From contig OW818690.1 of assembly GCA_942493315.1 (NCBI GenBank), positions 1,178,001 to 1,242,000 on the forward strand: 64,000 nucleotides of DNA, written 5' to 3'. Positions within the stretch are counted from its first letter, which is position 1. Each line of letters starts with the position of its first letter. The position numbers were made by a program, and so were the translations under genes. The notes below the pieces were generated by a model. The model was not told where the DNA came from and made no database searches. It saw nothing but the letters and a program-made list of their open reading frames with translations. The stretch is from UBA5429 sp942493315. Lineage in GTDB: Bacteria > Bacteroidota > Bacteroidia > Bacteroidales > WCHB1-69. This document shows positions 8,965-18,354 of the stretch, piece after piece.

Positions 8965-9769
8965 AAACAAATTTGGACTACCCTACGAATACCCTGATCT
9001 TTTTGAAGAACACATGTTGTATGTTCCTCCAAAAGCAGATCCACCTGTATTGGATGAAAAATATCCCTATATCAACAAAAAGTTCTATTTCAGACTGGCC
9101 AGGATAAGCATATTAGCTGCATCTAAAACGGTAGGATTTTTACTTATAAAATTGATTATTGGTTTAAAATGCAACAATAGAGAGATTCTAAAAAAGTATA
9201 AAAAAGAGCTAAAGAACGGAGCAATAACCATTTGCAATCACGTTCACATGTGGGATTTTCTATGTGTCATGTTTGCGATTCGGAATAAATCATTGTTTTT
9301 TCCTGCATGGCCTAAAAACTTAACCGGGCCAAACCGACACCTGATCCGTTTGGTAGGAGGCGTTCCTATTCCCAATAAAAAATCGGGTATTGTTCAATTT
9401 AACAATACGTTAAACGATGTGCTTCTTCAAGGGAAGTGGCTCCATTTTTATCCGGAAACATCAGCCTGGTTCTATTTTGATGCGATCAGACCATTTAAGA
9501 AGGGTGTTTTTTCTTATGCGGTAAAACACAACAAACCGATTTTACCTTTAGTGATCACTTATCGAGATCCGAGGAAAATTTTTAAATTGATTTACCGAAA
9601 AAAACCGTTACTTTCAATTACACTTGGGGAGCCCATTTTCCCGGATCAAAGTTTGTCAGAAGTGGAAGCAACTCAGAAAGTGTTGCATCAAACGCGAGAA
9701 TGGATGCAAAAAACTGCGGGTTTTGACATGGTAATTAATCAAAACGTCAAGAAAAGGAGTGAAATGTGA
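8954..9769 (+). CDS. 1-acyl-glycerol-3-phosphate acyltransferase-like protein (PlsC family)
   Basis: 271 residues. The HX4D catalytic motif is present as NHVHMWDF, and the second acyltransferase motif appears as FYPETSAW, equivalent to FPEGTRS. A hydrophobic stretch near residues 50-70 (ISILAASKTVGFLLIKLIIG) probably anchors it at the inner membrane. Family members transfer an acyl chain onto lysophosphatidic acid or related lipids. Its start lies inside the end of purC (11-base overlap), and a strong terminator follows at 9809-9840. The exact acceptor lipid is not determinable. Confidence 0.85.
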   Translation: MDYKNKFGLPYEYPDLFEEHMLYVPPKADPPVLDEKYPYINKKFYFRLARISILAASKTVGFLLIKLIIGLKCNNREILKKYKKELKNGAITICNHVHMWDFLCVMFAIRNKSLFFPAWPKNLTGPNRHLIRLVGGVPIPNKKSGIVQFNNTLNDVLLQGKWLHFYPETSAWFYFDAIRPFKKGVFSYAVKHNKPILPLVITYRDPRKIFKLIYRKKPLLSITLGEPIFPDQSLSEVEATQKVLHQTREWMQKTAGFDMVINQNVKKRSEM

Positions 9770-9808
9770 TCCTATTTGGGAGTTAAAAGGTGGAAAACGA
9801 TTAAAAAC

Positions 9809-9840
9809 AAAAAGGACTTTTAGATAAAAGTCCTTTTTTT
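9809..9840. terminator. Bidirectional intrinsic terminator
   Basis: The arms AAAAGGACTTTT and AAAAGTCCTTTT flank a 4-base loop and are followed by a T-run, with an A-run on the other side. It can serve both the purC-plsC transcript and the convergent tRNA-Arg. Confidence 0.8.
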
Positions 9841-9847
9841 GTTGTAG

Positions 9848-9921
9848 TGATTCCGACAGGATTCAAACCTGTAACCTTCTGATCCGTAGTCAGATACTCT
9901 ATTCAGTTGAGCTACGGAACC
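9848..9921 (-). tRNA. tRNA-Arg (anticodon ACG)
   Basis: 74 bases fold as a standard cloverleaf. The acceptor arms are GGTTCCG and CGGAATC with discriminator A. The anticodon stem TCTGA/TCAGA encloses the loop CTACGGA, giving anticodon ACG. The T-arm contains GGTTTGAATCC. CCA is not encoded. A34 would need conversion to inosine by TadA to read all CGN codons except CGG. Confidence 0.95.
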
Positions 9922-9937
9922 AACTTTGATTATGGAT

Positions 9938-9946
9938 GCAAAAATA
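9938..9946 (-). promoter_or_regulatory. -7 box for tRNA-Arg
   Basis: The minus strand reads TATTTTTGC, 16 bases upstream of the mature tRNA 5' end, matching TAnnTTTGC. Confidence 0.55.
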
Positions 9947-10017
9947 CATAAAATTACGATACTAAAAGTATAAATAGAAAATTTTTTCCAAAAATATAAA
10001 CCTATTGATTTTTTCTT

Positions 10018-10026
10018 TATTTTTGC
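10018..10026 (+). promoter_or_regulatory. -7 box for rpsP
   Basis: TATTTTTGC, 37 bases upstream of the rpsP start. No good -33 is seen. Confidence 0.55.
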
Positions 10027-10063
10027 ACCCCTTAAAACATTATAATAAATAATATTTAAATTT

Positions 10064-10615
10064 ATGGCAACAAGAATCAGATTACAAAGACATGGTAAAA
10101 AGAATCAACCTTTTTATCACATTGTAATTGCAGATGGTCGTGCACCACGAAACGGACGTTTTATCGAGAAGATCGGTACCTACAACCCCTTAACCCATCC
10201 TGCAACTATTAACTTAGATTTCGAAAGAGCGTTGTATTGGGTAGAAGTTGGTGCTTCTCCATCAGATACAACCCGTTCGATTCTAAAACGTGAAGGTGTT
10301 TTGTTAATGAAACACTTAAAAGGTGGTATCGCTAAAGGAGCAATTACTGAAGTTGATGCAAACCACAAATTCGAAGCTTGGAAACAAGAAAGAGAATCAA
10401 AAGTGAATAACATGAAACGTGAATTAGCCGACAAAGATCGTACAGAATCAAAAAAACGTATGGAAGCTGAAACTAAATTACGTGAAGTGATTGCTCAAAA
10501 AGTAGCTGCTAAGTACCAGGCTGAAGTGCAAGCTGAAGCTGCTGCTGAAGAAGAAGTAACTGAAGAGGTTGTTTCTGAAGCTACTGAAACTCCTGAAGTG
10601 GAAGCTGCTGAGTAA
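10064..10615 (+). CDS. rpsP: 30S ribosomal protein S16 with acidic C-terminal extension
   Basis: 183 residues. The first 80 or so are canonical S16 (MATRIRLQRHGKKNQPFYHIV, RNGRFIEKIGTYNP, ALYWVEVGASPSD), which stabilises the 16S 5' domain. The rest is a lysine-rich helical segment and then an Ala/Glu/Val-rich acidic tail (about residues 150-183). Long S16 tails are usual in Bacteroidota, whereas E. coli S16 has about 82 residues. It stands alone with its own promoter and terminator and is not linked to rimM-trmD-rplS, its common partners elsewhere. Confidence 0.97.
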   Translation: MATRIRLQRHGKKNQPFYHIVIADGRAPRNGRFIEKIGTYNPLTHPATINLDFERALYWVEVGASPSDTTRSILKREGVLLMKHLKGGIAKGAITEVDANHKFEAWKQERESKVNNMKRELADKDRTESKKRMEAETKLREVIAQKVAAKYQAEVQAEAAAEEEVTEEVVSEATETPEVEAAE

Positions 10616-10636
10616 TTCACTTATGCAACATCACAT

Positions 10637-10668
10637 AAAAAAAGGATCTCATTGAGATCCTTTTTTTT
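10637..10668 (+). terminator. Intrinsic terminator of rpsP
   Basis: GGATCTC and GAGATCC arms around a 3-base loop, flanked by an A-run and followed by eight T. Symmetry allows use from the minus strand as well. Confidence 0.8.
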
Positions 10669-10702
10669 ATTTGAATTAAACAATCCATTATTCATAAGTA
10701 AA

Positions 10703-11326
10703 TTAAAAAAAGAGCCATTTATCAAAGTAATGTGTAATAAATTCTTCCCAAGAATGTTGTATTAAACCTTCAAAAGTTGATTCGAGAGCAATTAGATCAT
10801 TCCCTTTTATACCAATCTTATAAAAACCGGCAAAAGGTGTTTGTAAGTTAAAAATAAAATCATATTCTTTGTCAAAAAACTTCTTAGCCAATTCGATACT
10901 ACCTTGGGAAAAATTGAAAACATAGATTGCTCTCGCATCAGTAATAGCAACTAGTTTACCAATAGAATCAGTTATTAGTGTATATGTCTCCAGATATTTA
11001 CTTTCTTCAGAATAAAACGATGTTGATTCTATTTTATAAAAAGTTGGAATAAGTTGAGATAGAAAAGTTTGATTTAAATACACTTCTTTAGTTGTATCTA
11101 TTTTTGAAAGATCAGCAAATGTCAAACAAAAAACATGAAACTGTTTTAATCCTTGAATATGACCAATTTTTGGATTTTTTTTGATCAATTCTGTAATTCT
11201 TATTTCTAAAGTTACAATATCTTTGTCAATGTTTAAAGTTTCAATCATCTTTGTATTTACTTGTGCACTAATTAAGTAGGGCATCCAAAAACAAATGATT
11301 AATATATATAAAACAGATTTTTTCAT
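10703..11326 (-). CDS. Secreted protein of unknown function
   Basis: 207 residues starting with a signal peptide (MKKSVLYILIICFWMPYLISAQ, cleavage likely after ISA). The mature part is mixed alpha/beta with many aromatic residues, and I recognise no domain. It ends in an aromatic stretch (HYFDKWLFF) rather than a T9SS sorting domain, so it is probably periplasmic. A weak -7-like box, TATCTTCGC, lies on the minus strand at 11364-11372. It is not clearly linked to either neighbour. Confidence 0.6.
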   Translation of the reverse strand: MKKSVLYILIICFWMPYLISAQVNTKMIETLNIDKDIVTLEIRITELIKKNPKIGHIQGLKQFHVFCLTFADLSKIDTTKEVYLNQTFLSQLIPTFYKIESTSFYSEESKYLETYTLITDSIGKLVAITDARAIYVFNFSQGSIELAKKFFDKEYDFIFNLQTPFAGFYKIGIKGNDLIALESTFEGLIQHSWEEFITHYFDKWLFF

Positions 11327-11400
11327 AATAAAAATTTAATGAGCTAATTTCAGTTTTTTTTGTGCGAAGATATCATTTTTTCATTCAAAATTTTAATAAT

Positions 11401-11432
11401 AAAAAAAGACCTCTGTTTCAGAGGCCTTTTTC
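11401..11432 (-). terminator. Intrinsic terminator of the T9SS gene at 11455-12723
   Basis: On the minus strand the arms GGCCTCTG and CAGAGGTC (one G-U pair) enclose a 3-base loop and are followed by a T-run. It ends the transcript 23 bases beyond the stop codon. Confidence 0.75.
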
Positions 11433-11454
11433 TAAATATTAAAATCGTAGTTAA

Positions 11455-12723
11455 TTATTTCACTACAACTTTAGAAGTATAAGTTTTACCGTTTTGAGTA
11501 ACTTTTAACATATAGATACCTGATGTTAAATTGTTTACATTAACAGTTAATGTTTCTTCAGTAGTTTTTTGGTTATAAACCATTTGACCAACGATGTTGA
11601 ATAATTGAACATTAGCAGGAGTGTTTTCAGCTAAAGTTACTGTAAAGTTATCAGTTGTTGGGTTTGGACGAACAGTGATGTTTTTTTGATCAGCTTCGTT
11701 TACACCAACCCATGCACAATCATCACAAGTTGCATATACTACAATACCTGGACGTCTGTAATTTCCATTCCATATTTTGTTGTGGATATATTTACCAAAT
11801 AGGAAGAAAGAAGGACTAGCTACACTATATTCCATTCCGTTTAAAGAGGTGCTTTTTTCATTCACTAAAGCAGATGAACCATTAGTGTTATATTCAGAAC
11901 GTGGATCTTCATTATAGTATGCGAAAAATCTGTTGATGTCTGTTCCATAAATACTTGCTAAAGTTCTATTAGGTGTACCAGATTTGTAAGAAAAAGCAAC
12001 TGCTACACTTTTTTGTGTAATATTTTGAAAACCTGTAACTGGTAAAAGTTTATATGTGAAAATATTTCCTGTTGTATCGTCAATGGTTAAAGGAAATTTT
12101 ACTTGATAAAACTTTGCATAAGTAGATGGAGCAATAGTTGCGTCTATTTTGTTATAAGCAATGTCAGCTTGTTTAAAAGCAGTAGTTGTACCGTCATAAG
12201 TAACTCCGATATAAGAGAAAGAAGGATTTGCAACAATGGTCATAACTAAAGTATCAACTACACTAACAGGAACATTAGTTCCCCTTTCATATACATACAT
12301 ACATCCAATTGAGTCAATGGTATAAGTAGCAGTTCCACCAATATGAGGTACATGAATTGGGTTACCTTCGTCATCAGCTAAACCATCATACATTTCATAC
12401 CAAATGGGTTCAGTAAAATCAAATACTTGAGCAAAACTATAGAATTGTGGACGACCGTTTGACCCATCATTATAGTTTACAGTAGCAACAGAATCTTGAA
12501 GGAATGAAGATCCGCCATACGTTAATTCTTCTCCTAAATAGATACCTAAATCATCACAATAAGAGAACCACCATGCACCAGCACCTGCTTTAGCAGCATT
12601 GTTTAATGTTCTTTTTTGAATAGGAAATTGGTTTTTACCTTCCTTAACAGTTTGTGTTGATATTTGAGCGAAGCTTACACTTGCAATCAAAACCAACATT
12701 AAAGTTGTGTAAAATTTTTTCAT
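11455..12723 (-). CDS. T9SS-secreted surface protein of unknown function
   Basis: 422 residues. A signal peptide (MKKFYTTLMLVLIASVSFAQ) is followed by about 310 residues of beta-rich, aromatic sequence that I cannot assign to a family. The last 80 residues form a type A sorting domain: VRPNPTTDNFTVTL, LFNIVGQMVYNQ, LTSGIYMLKV and the basic end SKVVVK. That domain sends the protein through the type IX system, where it is removed as the cargo is anchored or released. The gene is monocistronic, with its own -7 box (12801-12809) and terminator. Confidence 0.8.
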   Translation of the reverse strand: MKKFYTTLMLVLIASVSFAQISTQTVKEGKNQFPIQKRTLNNAAKAGAGAWWFSYCDDLGIYLGEELTYGGSSFLQDSVATVNYNDGSNGRPQFYSFAQVFDFTEPIWYEMYDGLADDEGNPIHVPHIGGTATYTIDSIGCMYVYERGTNVPVSVVDTLVMTIVANPSFSYIGVTYDGTTTAFKQADIAYNKIDATIAPSTYAKFYQVKFPLTIDDTTGNIFTYKLLPVTGFQNITQKSVAVAFSYKSGTPNRTLASIYGTDINRFFAYYNEDPRSEYNTNGSSALVNEKSTSLNGMEYSVASPSFFLFGKYIHNKIWNGNYRRPGIVVYATCDDCAWVGVNEADQKNITVRPNPTTDNFTVTLAENTPANVQLFNIVGQMVYNQKTTEETLTVNVNNLTSGIYMLKVTQNGKTYTSKVVVK

Positions 12724-12800
12724 TTTTTGAATTTTTTTGAATTGGTTATTAATTAATTACGTGAATTTTTTTGTTTTTAAATTTCTTTTTTATACAGGTC

Positions 12801-12809
12801 GCAAAGATA
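12801..12809 (-). promoter_or_regulatory. -7 box for the T9SS gene at 11455-12723
   Basis: The minus strand reads TATCTTTGC, giving a leader of roughly 70 bases. Confidence 0.5.
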
Positions 12810-12845
12810 TATAAAAAAAAATTAAATTTCAATTCATTTTTTATG

Positions 12846-12878
12846 AAAAAAAAAGCGGTCCTTTTTGACCGCTTTTTT
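12846..12878 (-). terminator. Intrinsic terminator of the Asp-box gene at 12895-14844
   Basis: Perfect arms AAAAAGCGGTC/GACCGCTTTTT enclose a short loop and are followed by a T/A-rich run, 17 bases past the stop codon on the minus strand. Confidence 0.8.
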
Positions 12879-12894
12879 ATTTTTTAAAATATTT

Positions 12895-14844
12895 CTATCG
12901 AATGATCACTTTTTGAGTGGATGAACCAGCAGCAGTTTTAATATTTACCATATAAAAACCGGAACTCAATGAAGAAACATTGATTTGATATTGGTTATTA
13001 CCATTTTCAAGAGTTACATTTTCAGAATACACTTGTTGTCCCATCATATTGGAAACGGTTAAAATTCCGTTACCGTTTTCTTTGGAAAGCAAAGAAACAA
13101 ATATTTGTTCAGTAGCAGGATTTGGGGCAAGTCTCATTTCTGACAAGCTGTTTTCCTTAATTCCATCGCCAATATTCCATAGATTTTGATACACTTCCTG
13201 ACAATTGTTAAATACACCGATATCAGCTTTTGGGATAGAATAACCAAATACAGCAATTGGAGATGTTTCGTAGTAAACATTATCAGTTAAACCGGGAACA
13301 TCTTTTTTATACCACATCATAAAAAGTTTTCCTTCCCCTGATTTTGGAGCCATTACAGGCCACATACTTTCAGATTCATTTTCGGTGATTAATTCTTCCA
13401 TTAGTTCAGTATTGATCCAATCCACGTAATAGAGATCACGGTGGTAAGACAACCAACTTACGTTAGCCTGATCATCCCATGTAGTACCGTTATCATTAGA
13501 AACTGTTGCAAAAACACCTCTGTAATAATTGGTATTAGCAACAAATAAATAAGGGTATTCTAAAGTGGAAGTATAAAGAAGATACACTTTTCCACCTTCT
13601 GCCACTAAATTCGGGAATGAAGTAGCACCGGTAAATCTATATCCAATCCAGGTATATCCATTGGCATACCAGATTGTATCATCACCATCCAGGTTAGGAC
13701 GACCAATACTGTATGGCTGATTTTCAACTTCATTTAATGTATCCATAATAGTGGTGTAAGCAGGAAGATTTTCATTCCAGTATAATATATCACCTGTTCC
13801 ATGCCAATAGGACCAGTATCCGGGTTCACTCTCTTCATCTCTTTGCACTAAACGGGTTCCAAAAGCAACATGTACCATACCATTATCATCAATAGCCGCA
13901 CTAAAAGTTTCATCGTTTACATAACATTGAGGTAACAATGTAGAATCGGAACTAAAATCATCTGCTCCTGGAAAGTCAAAAACCAAATGACGAGTCCAGG
14001 AATCTCCTCTGTCATTAGATTGTAGATAGAAAACATCAGAAGCTAAACCTCCACAAACTAAAATAAGAACACCATTTTTTTCAACAAATTTGATTTTATC
14101 TGCAGTAACGTTTACTCTATCTTTATGTAACATACCAGGCATTAAAATAGGGGTTGACCAGGTTGCACCGCCATCTGTAGATCTAATATAAACGGTCACA
14201 CAATTATATCCTTGGAATAGATAACCGGCAGTACTTTCAGTTTGAGCTGCTATATGAATAGTATCTCCTTGAACAACCATTGTAGGCCATAGTAAAGAAG
14301 TACTTGTTTCAGTACCATTTGAAGAAACAGGTCCTGTTAAAGTAGTTTGTGTCCATGCACCTGTTCCTTTAGTTGTTCTTTTATTAAAGACTAACCCACT
14401 TCCTGAATGAGAAACAACGAATTCACCTGTTCCCAGAGGAGCAATAATACCAAATCCGGTACGAACAGACTCAATTCTGGCATCTGAAGAAGGCATTTCA
14501 CCCCATGATGTTCCATTAAAATAATTGTACCCGGTTCCTCGGGTTGTGCTTTCTGTTGTAGAAGTTGTCCAAACAGCAGCAGCTGTACCATCAGGAAATG
14601 AGGTAATAGTATTTCTGGATGTACCGTTAGAAATCACATTATAGTGTGTATTTCCAATCAGATTTCCACTACCATTTCTAATCATTTGAGGTGTAACGAT
14701 ATCGTCAGAAACCTCAAACCCTGTAGCATGTGAATATTTCACTTGTTGGGGAGTTGTAACATTTTTTGATACTTTTACAGGTGCTTGTGCAAATAATACA
14801 ACAACTGATAGCATCAAAACATTAATTGATAACCATTTTTTCAT
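12895..14844 (-). CDS. T9SS-secreted Asp-box (BNR) beta-propeller protein, copy 1
   Basis: 649 residues with a signal peptide ending LFAQ. Three Asp-box motifs of the S-x-D-x-G-x-T/S-W kind are visible (RSTDGGATW, QSNDRGDSW, VSNDNGTTW), as in sialidase-fold beta-propellers. The C-terminal 80 residues are a type A T9SS sorting domain (LAPNPATEQIFVSL, VSNMMGQQVYSEN, LSSGFYMVNI, KVIIR). Asp boxes are structural, and I cannot see a convincing sialidase active site, so the activity is open; glycan or peptide binding are equally possible. A close paralogue follows at 14988-16919. Confidence 0.8.
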   Translation of the reverse strand: MKKWLSINVLMLSVVVLFAQAPVKVSKNVTTPQQVKYSHATGFEVSDDIVTPQMIRNGSGNLIGNTHYNVISNGTSRNTITSFPDGTAAAVWTTSTTESTTRGTGYNYFNGTSWGEMPSSDARIESVRTGFGIIAPLGTGEFVVSHSGSGLVFNKRTTKGTGAWTQTTLTGPVSSNGTETSTSLLWPTMVVQGDTIHIAAQTESTAGYLFQGYNCVTVYIRSTDGGATWSTPILMPGMLHKDRVNVTADKIKFVEKNGVLILVCGGLASDVFYLQSNDRGDSWTRHLVFDFPGADDFSSDSTLLPQCYVNDETFSAAIDDNGMVHVAFGTRLVQRDEESEPGYWSYWHGTGDILYWNENLPAYTTIMDTLNEVENQPYSIGRPNLDGDDTIWYANGYTWIGYRFTGATSFPNLVAEGGKVYLLYTSTLEYPYLFVANTNYYRGVFATVSNDNGTTWDDQANVSWLSYHRDLYYVDWINTELMEELITENESESMWPVMAPKSGEGKLFMMWYKKDVPGLTDNVYYETSPIAVFGYSIPKADIGVFNNCQEVYQNLWNIGDGIKENSLSEMRLAPNPATEQIFVSLLSKENGNGILTVSNMMGQQVYSENVTLENGNNQYQINVSSLSSGFYMVNIKTAAGSSTQKVIIR

Positions 14845-14879
14845 AATACTCTGTTTAAATTAATACGATAAAATTGGGT

Positions 14880-14888
14880 GCAAATATA
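14880..14888 (-). promoter_or_regulatory. -7 box for Asp-box copy 1
   Basis: The minus strand reads TATATTTGC, 35 bases before the start codon at 14844. Confidence 0.55.
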
Positions 14889-14936
14889 ACAATTTTTTTT
14901 AATTGGTATAATTTATTTTTATCATTAATAGAAAAT

Positions 14937-14968
14937 AAAAAAAGGGCAGTGTGAACTGCCCTTTTTTA
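14937..14968 (-). terminator. Intrinsic terminator of Asp-box copy 2
   Basis: Arms AAAGGGCAGT and ACTGCCCTTT enclose a 4-base loop, with a flanking A/T-run, 20 bases past the stop codon of the minus-strand gene at 14988. Confidence 0.8.
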
Positions 14969-14987
14969 TAGATAAGTTTCAAAAAAA

Positions 14988-16919
14988 TTAGCGAACGATA
15001 AATTTTTGAGTTGTTGAACCAGCTTGAGTACGAATAGTTGCCATATAGAAACCGGCACCAAAGTCAGAAACACTTACTTGATATTGATTATTGCCATTTT
15101 CAATCGCAATATTTTCGGAATAGATCACTTGTCCCATAATATTGGTAACAGTTAATGTTCCGTTAGCATTTTCTTTAGACATTACATTGATTGTAATTTC
15201 GTTAGTAGCAGGATTTGGGAATAATTTAAGGTCTGATAAAGTGTTATCTTTAATACCTTCAGCATTCCACAAACCTTGATAGATTTCAGTTGTGTTTTTG
15301 AAAACACCAACATCTGTTTTAGGAATATTAAAACCATAAATATAAGAAGCAGCAGTATTGAAAGTACCTGAAGAACCAGGTAAATAATCTACATACCATG
15401 TCATATTTAAGTTATTATTTGAAGAATTGTGAGCCATAACAGGATAGCTACTTTCAGCTTCTGAATAGGTCATTAATTCACCGAATAATTCAGTTTGTTC
15501 CCAATCTACAAAATACATTTCAGGGTGGTAAGATAACCAGGAAACGTTATTCAAGTCATCCCAGGTTGTTCCGTTGTCATTAGAAACAGTAGCAAATACT
15601 CCTGTATAATATTCACTGGTTGCAGCACATAAATAGGGAGCTTCCAAAAGAGCTGAATAAACCATGTAAACTTTGCCACCTTCAGCTACAATTTGAGGGA
15701 ATGTGATTGGGCCATTACTTCTGTATTCTGCTTGAGTATAACCATCCATAAACCAGATTGTATCATCTCCATCTAAGTTAGGGCGACCGATTCTTCCGGC
15801 ATAAGCTTCAACTGTATTAGTATCAAAAGCAGCTGTAAATGCGGGCATAGTTGAGTTCCAATAAATAATATTGTCATAAGCCCACCATACAGAGTATTCA
15901 TCAACAGCATTTTCTTCAGTTCTGGCACCCATTAAAGTACCAAAAGCAATATGTACAGTACCATCATCACCAATTGCGATAGATGCAGTGTAGTCATTTA
16001 ATGCAGTCATTGGGAAAGTTCCGGTTGTGAAGTCAAAATTTGGACCACCTGCGAAAGGATAAACGGAATGTTTAGTCCAGGTATCACCACGGTCATTGGA
16101 TTCCAAATAGAAAGTTTCACCGAATTTTTCTGAAATAAGACAAACTAATTTGCCATTTTTAGCAACTAATGAATAGTTATCAGCCATCTCTTTATTTTCG
16201 TTAGCCATTGCAGGAATCAATACTGGAGCTGACCAGGTGTTACCACCATCATTAGATCTAATATACACTACGGGAGTTTGAATTCCTTGGTAAAGGGTTC
16301 CTTCTACATTATCTGTACAAGCAAAAATATGAACAGTGTCTCCTTGTGTAGCAATCGAAGGCCATAATAAAACGGTGTTGCTTGCTTCACCATCATGTCC
16401 TGGTCCAACTAATGTTGTTTGAGTCCATGCACCGGTTCCTTTTGTAGCTCTTTTATTGATGGTTAAACCGTCAACTCCGTTATGAGCAACAACGATTTCA
16501 CCTTGGTTAAGAGGAGCAATACAACCCCAACCTGTGCGAACAGATTCAATTCTACCTGTAGATGGATCAGGAGCAGGGCTCCAGCTTGTTCCATTAAAAT
16601 AATTGTAACCGGTACCTCTTTGAGCAGATACTTGAGCCATGATCCATGTTGCAGCAACAGTACCATCTTCCCAGTTTGCAATCATATTGCGTGATAAACC
16701 GTTGGTTACAGCTTCGTAATAAGTAGTTCCAATTTGAGTCGTTGTTCCATTTCTCATTAAGGATGGTACTTCGTTTACAGGGGTATTTTCATTACCGTTA
16801 ATAGTAGCTTGTTTAACGGGCACATTTACATGTTGGTTTGGTCTAGTAATTTTAGTTTGTGCTTGAACTAAAACTATAAAAGCCAACATTACAACTAAAA
16901 ATGATAAAATTTTTCTCAT
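14988..16919 (-). CDS. T9SS-secreted Asp-box (BNR) beta-propeller protein, copy 2
   Basis: 643 residues, a paralogue of the gene at 12895-14844 along its whole length, sharing for example GTGYNYFNGTSW, RPNLDGDDTIW and VAEGGKVY. It has a signal peptide ending VQAQ, three Asp boxes (RSNDGGNTW, ESNDRGDTW, VSNDNGTTW) and a type A sorting domain (LFPNPATNEITINV, TNIMGQVIYSEN, KFIVR). Each copy has its own -7 box and terminator, so the pair arose by tandem duplication of a complete transcription unit. The function is not known; a surface or released sugar-binding or hydrolytic propeller is the best guess. Confidence 0.8.
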   Translation of the reverse strand: MRKILSFLVVMLAFIVLVQAQTKITRPNQHVNVPVKQATINGNENTPVNEVPSLMRNGTTTQIGTTYYEAVTNGLSRNMIANWEDGTVAATWIMAQVSAQRGTGYNYFNGTSWSPAPDPSTGRIESVRTGWGCIAPLNQGEIVVAHNGVDGLTINKRATKGTGAWTQTTLVGPGHDGEASNTVLLWPSIATQGDTVHIFACTDNVEGTLYQGIQTPVVYIRSNDGGNTWSAPVLIPAMANENKEMADNYSLVAKNGKLVCLISEKFGETFYLESNDRGDTWTKHSVYPFAGGPNFDFTTGTFPMTALNDYTASIAIGDDGTVHIAFGTLMGARTEENAVDEYSVWWAYDNIIYWNSTMPAFTAAFDTNTVEAYAGRIGRPNLDGDDTIWFMDGYTQAEYRSNGPITFPQIVAEGGKVYMVYSALLEAPYLCAATSEYYTGVFATVSNDNGTTWDDLNNVSWLSYHPEMYFVDWEQTELFGELMTYSEAESSYPVMAHNSSNNNLNMTWYVDYLPGSSGTFNTAASYIYGFNIPKTDVGVFKNTTEIYQGLWNAEGIKDNTLSDLKLFPNPATNEITINVMSKENANGTLTVTNIMGQVIYSENIAIENGNNQYQVSVSDFGAGFYMATIRTQAGSTTQKFIVR

Positions 16920-16954
16920 AATAATATAATTTGGTTAATAATTGAATACTGACC

Positions 16955-16963
16955 ACAAAGATA
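16955..16963 (-). promoter_or_regulatory. -7 box for Asp-box copy 2
   Basis: The minus strand reads TATCTTTGT, 35 bases upstream of the start at 16919. Confidence 0.5.
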
Positions 16964-17031
16964 TATAAATAAAATAATAAATGCTACAAAAAGTAGTAAA
17001 AAAATGTTAAAAGGTCAAAATAGCCTACGAA

Positions 17032-18339
17032 CTACTTTTTTCTGAAATAGATTTCTATTGGAACACCTGAAAAATTCCACATTTCACGAATCTTATTTTC
17101 CAAAAATCTACTGTAATTTTCTCTGACATATTGAGGAAGATTACAGAAGAAGGCAAAAGCGGGAAATGGAGTTGGTAACTGAGTTACATATTTAATTCTT
17201 ACCACTTTATCTTTTACAACAGGAGGTGGAAATTGTTTTATTAAATCAAGGAGTTTTTCGTTTAATTCAGAAGTTGAAACTTTACGATTTCTATTATTGT
17301 TTACTTCAACAGCTGTTTCTAAAACTTTAAAAATTCTTTGTTTATTGATTACTGAAGTAAAAATGATGGGGACATTTTTGAATGGTGCAATTTTTTCCCG
17401 AATTTTATCTTCAAATTCTTTCACTGTTTTATGATCCTTTTCAACAAGATCCCATTTATTCATCACGATAACGACCCCTTTACGGTTTCTGGCAGCTAAA
17501 CTAAAGATATTGACATCTTGAGCATCAAAACCTTGTGAAGAATCACACATTAAGACACACACATCACTGTTTTCGATGGCGCGAACGGCTCTCATTACAG
17601 AATAAAATTCCAGATTCTCTTCCACTTTCCCTTTTTTACGCAATCCTGCAGTATCAACCAAATAAAAATCAAAGCCAAAGCTATTATATCTAGTGTAAAT
17701 TGAATCCCGGGTGGTTCCAGCCAAAGGTGTTACGATATGTTGATCTTTTCCTAGAAATGTGTTCACGATGGAAGATTTTCCTACATTTGGCTTTCCAACA
17801 ATTGTGATTTTAGGAAGATCTTCAATTTCAGAATCTGTGTTTTCAAGGGAAAAATGGGTAACCACCTGATCCAAAAGTTCACCTGTTCCACTCCCTGACG
17901 CTGCGGAAATAGGGAATATCATTTCAAATCCTAAAGAATAAAACTCGGCATAATCGTAGAAATTGCTTGGTGAATCAATTTTATTGACTACCAAATAGAA
18001 CGGTTTTTTACATTTACGTAAAATATTAGCTACATCTTGATCTAAAGGTGACACCCCTTCTCTTCCATCAACCATAAAAAGGATCACATCCGATTCTTCA
18101 ATAGCAAAATTAACCTGTTTTCTGATTTCGAGTTCAAAAATGTCATCTGATCCTACAACATAACCACCGGTATCAATAACGGAAAACTCAAATCCATTCC
18201 AATCAGCTCTGCCATAGTTTCGGTCTCGTGTAACACCGGCTATTGAATCTACAATCGCCTCTTTTGATTGTGTTAATCTATTAAAAAGTGTTGATTTTCC
18301 AACATTTGGAGTGCCAACTAATGAAACAATGTTTCCCAT
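17032..18339 (-). CDS. der: Ribosome-assembly GTPase Der (EngA)
   Basis: 435 residues with two consecutive G domains, the defining feature of Der: G1 motifs GTPNVGKSTLFN (about residues 8-19) and GKPNVGKSSIVN (about 182-193), NKxD motifs NKID and NKWD, then the C-terminal KH-like domain. It acts in maturation of the 50S subunit. The gene lies 15 bases downstream of yicC and is probably co-transcribed with it. Confidence 0.97.
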   Translation of the reverse strand: MGNIVSLVGTPNVGKSTLFNRLTQSKEAIVDSIAGVTRDRNYGRADWNGFEFSVIDTGGYVVGSDDIFELEIRKQVNFAIEESDVILFMVDGREGVSPLDQDVANILRKCKKPFYLVVNKIDSPSNFYDYAEFYSLGFEMIFPISAASGSGTGELLDQVVTHFSLENTDSEIEDLPKITIVGKPNVGKSSIVNTFLGKDQHIVTPLAGTTRDSIYTRYNSFGFDFYLVDTAGLRKKGKVEENLEFYSVMRAVRAIENSDVCVLMCDSSQGFDAQDVNIFSLAARNRKGVVIVMNKWDLVEKDHKTVKEFEDKIREKIAPFKNVPIIFTSVINKQRIFKVLETAVEVNNNRNRKVSTSELNEKLLDLIKQFPPPVVKDKVVRIKYVTQLPTPFPAFAFFCNLPQYVRENYSRFLENKIREMWNFSGVPIEIYFRKK

Positions 18340-18354
18340 AATAATTTTTTTTAC

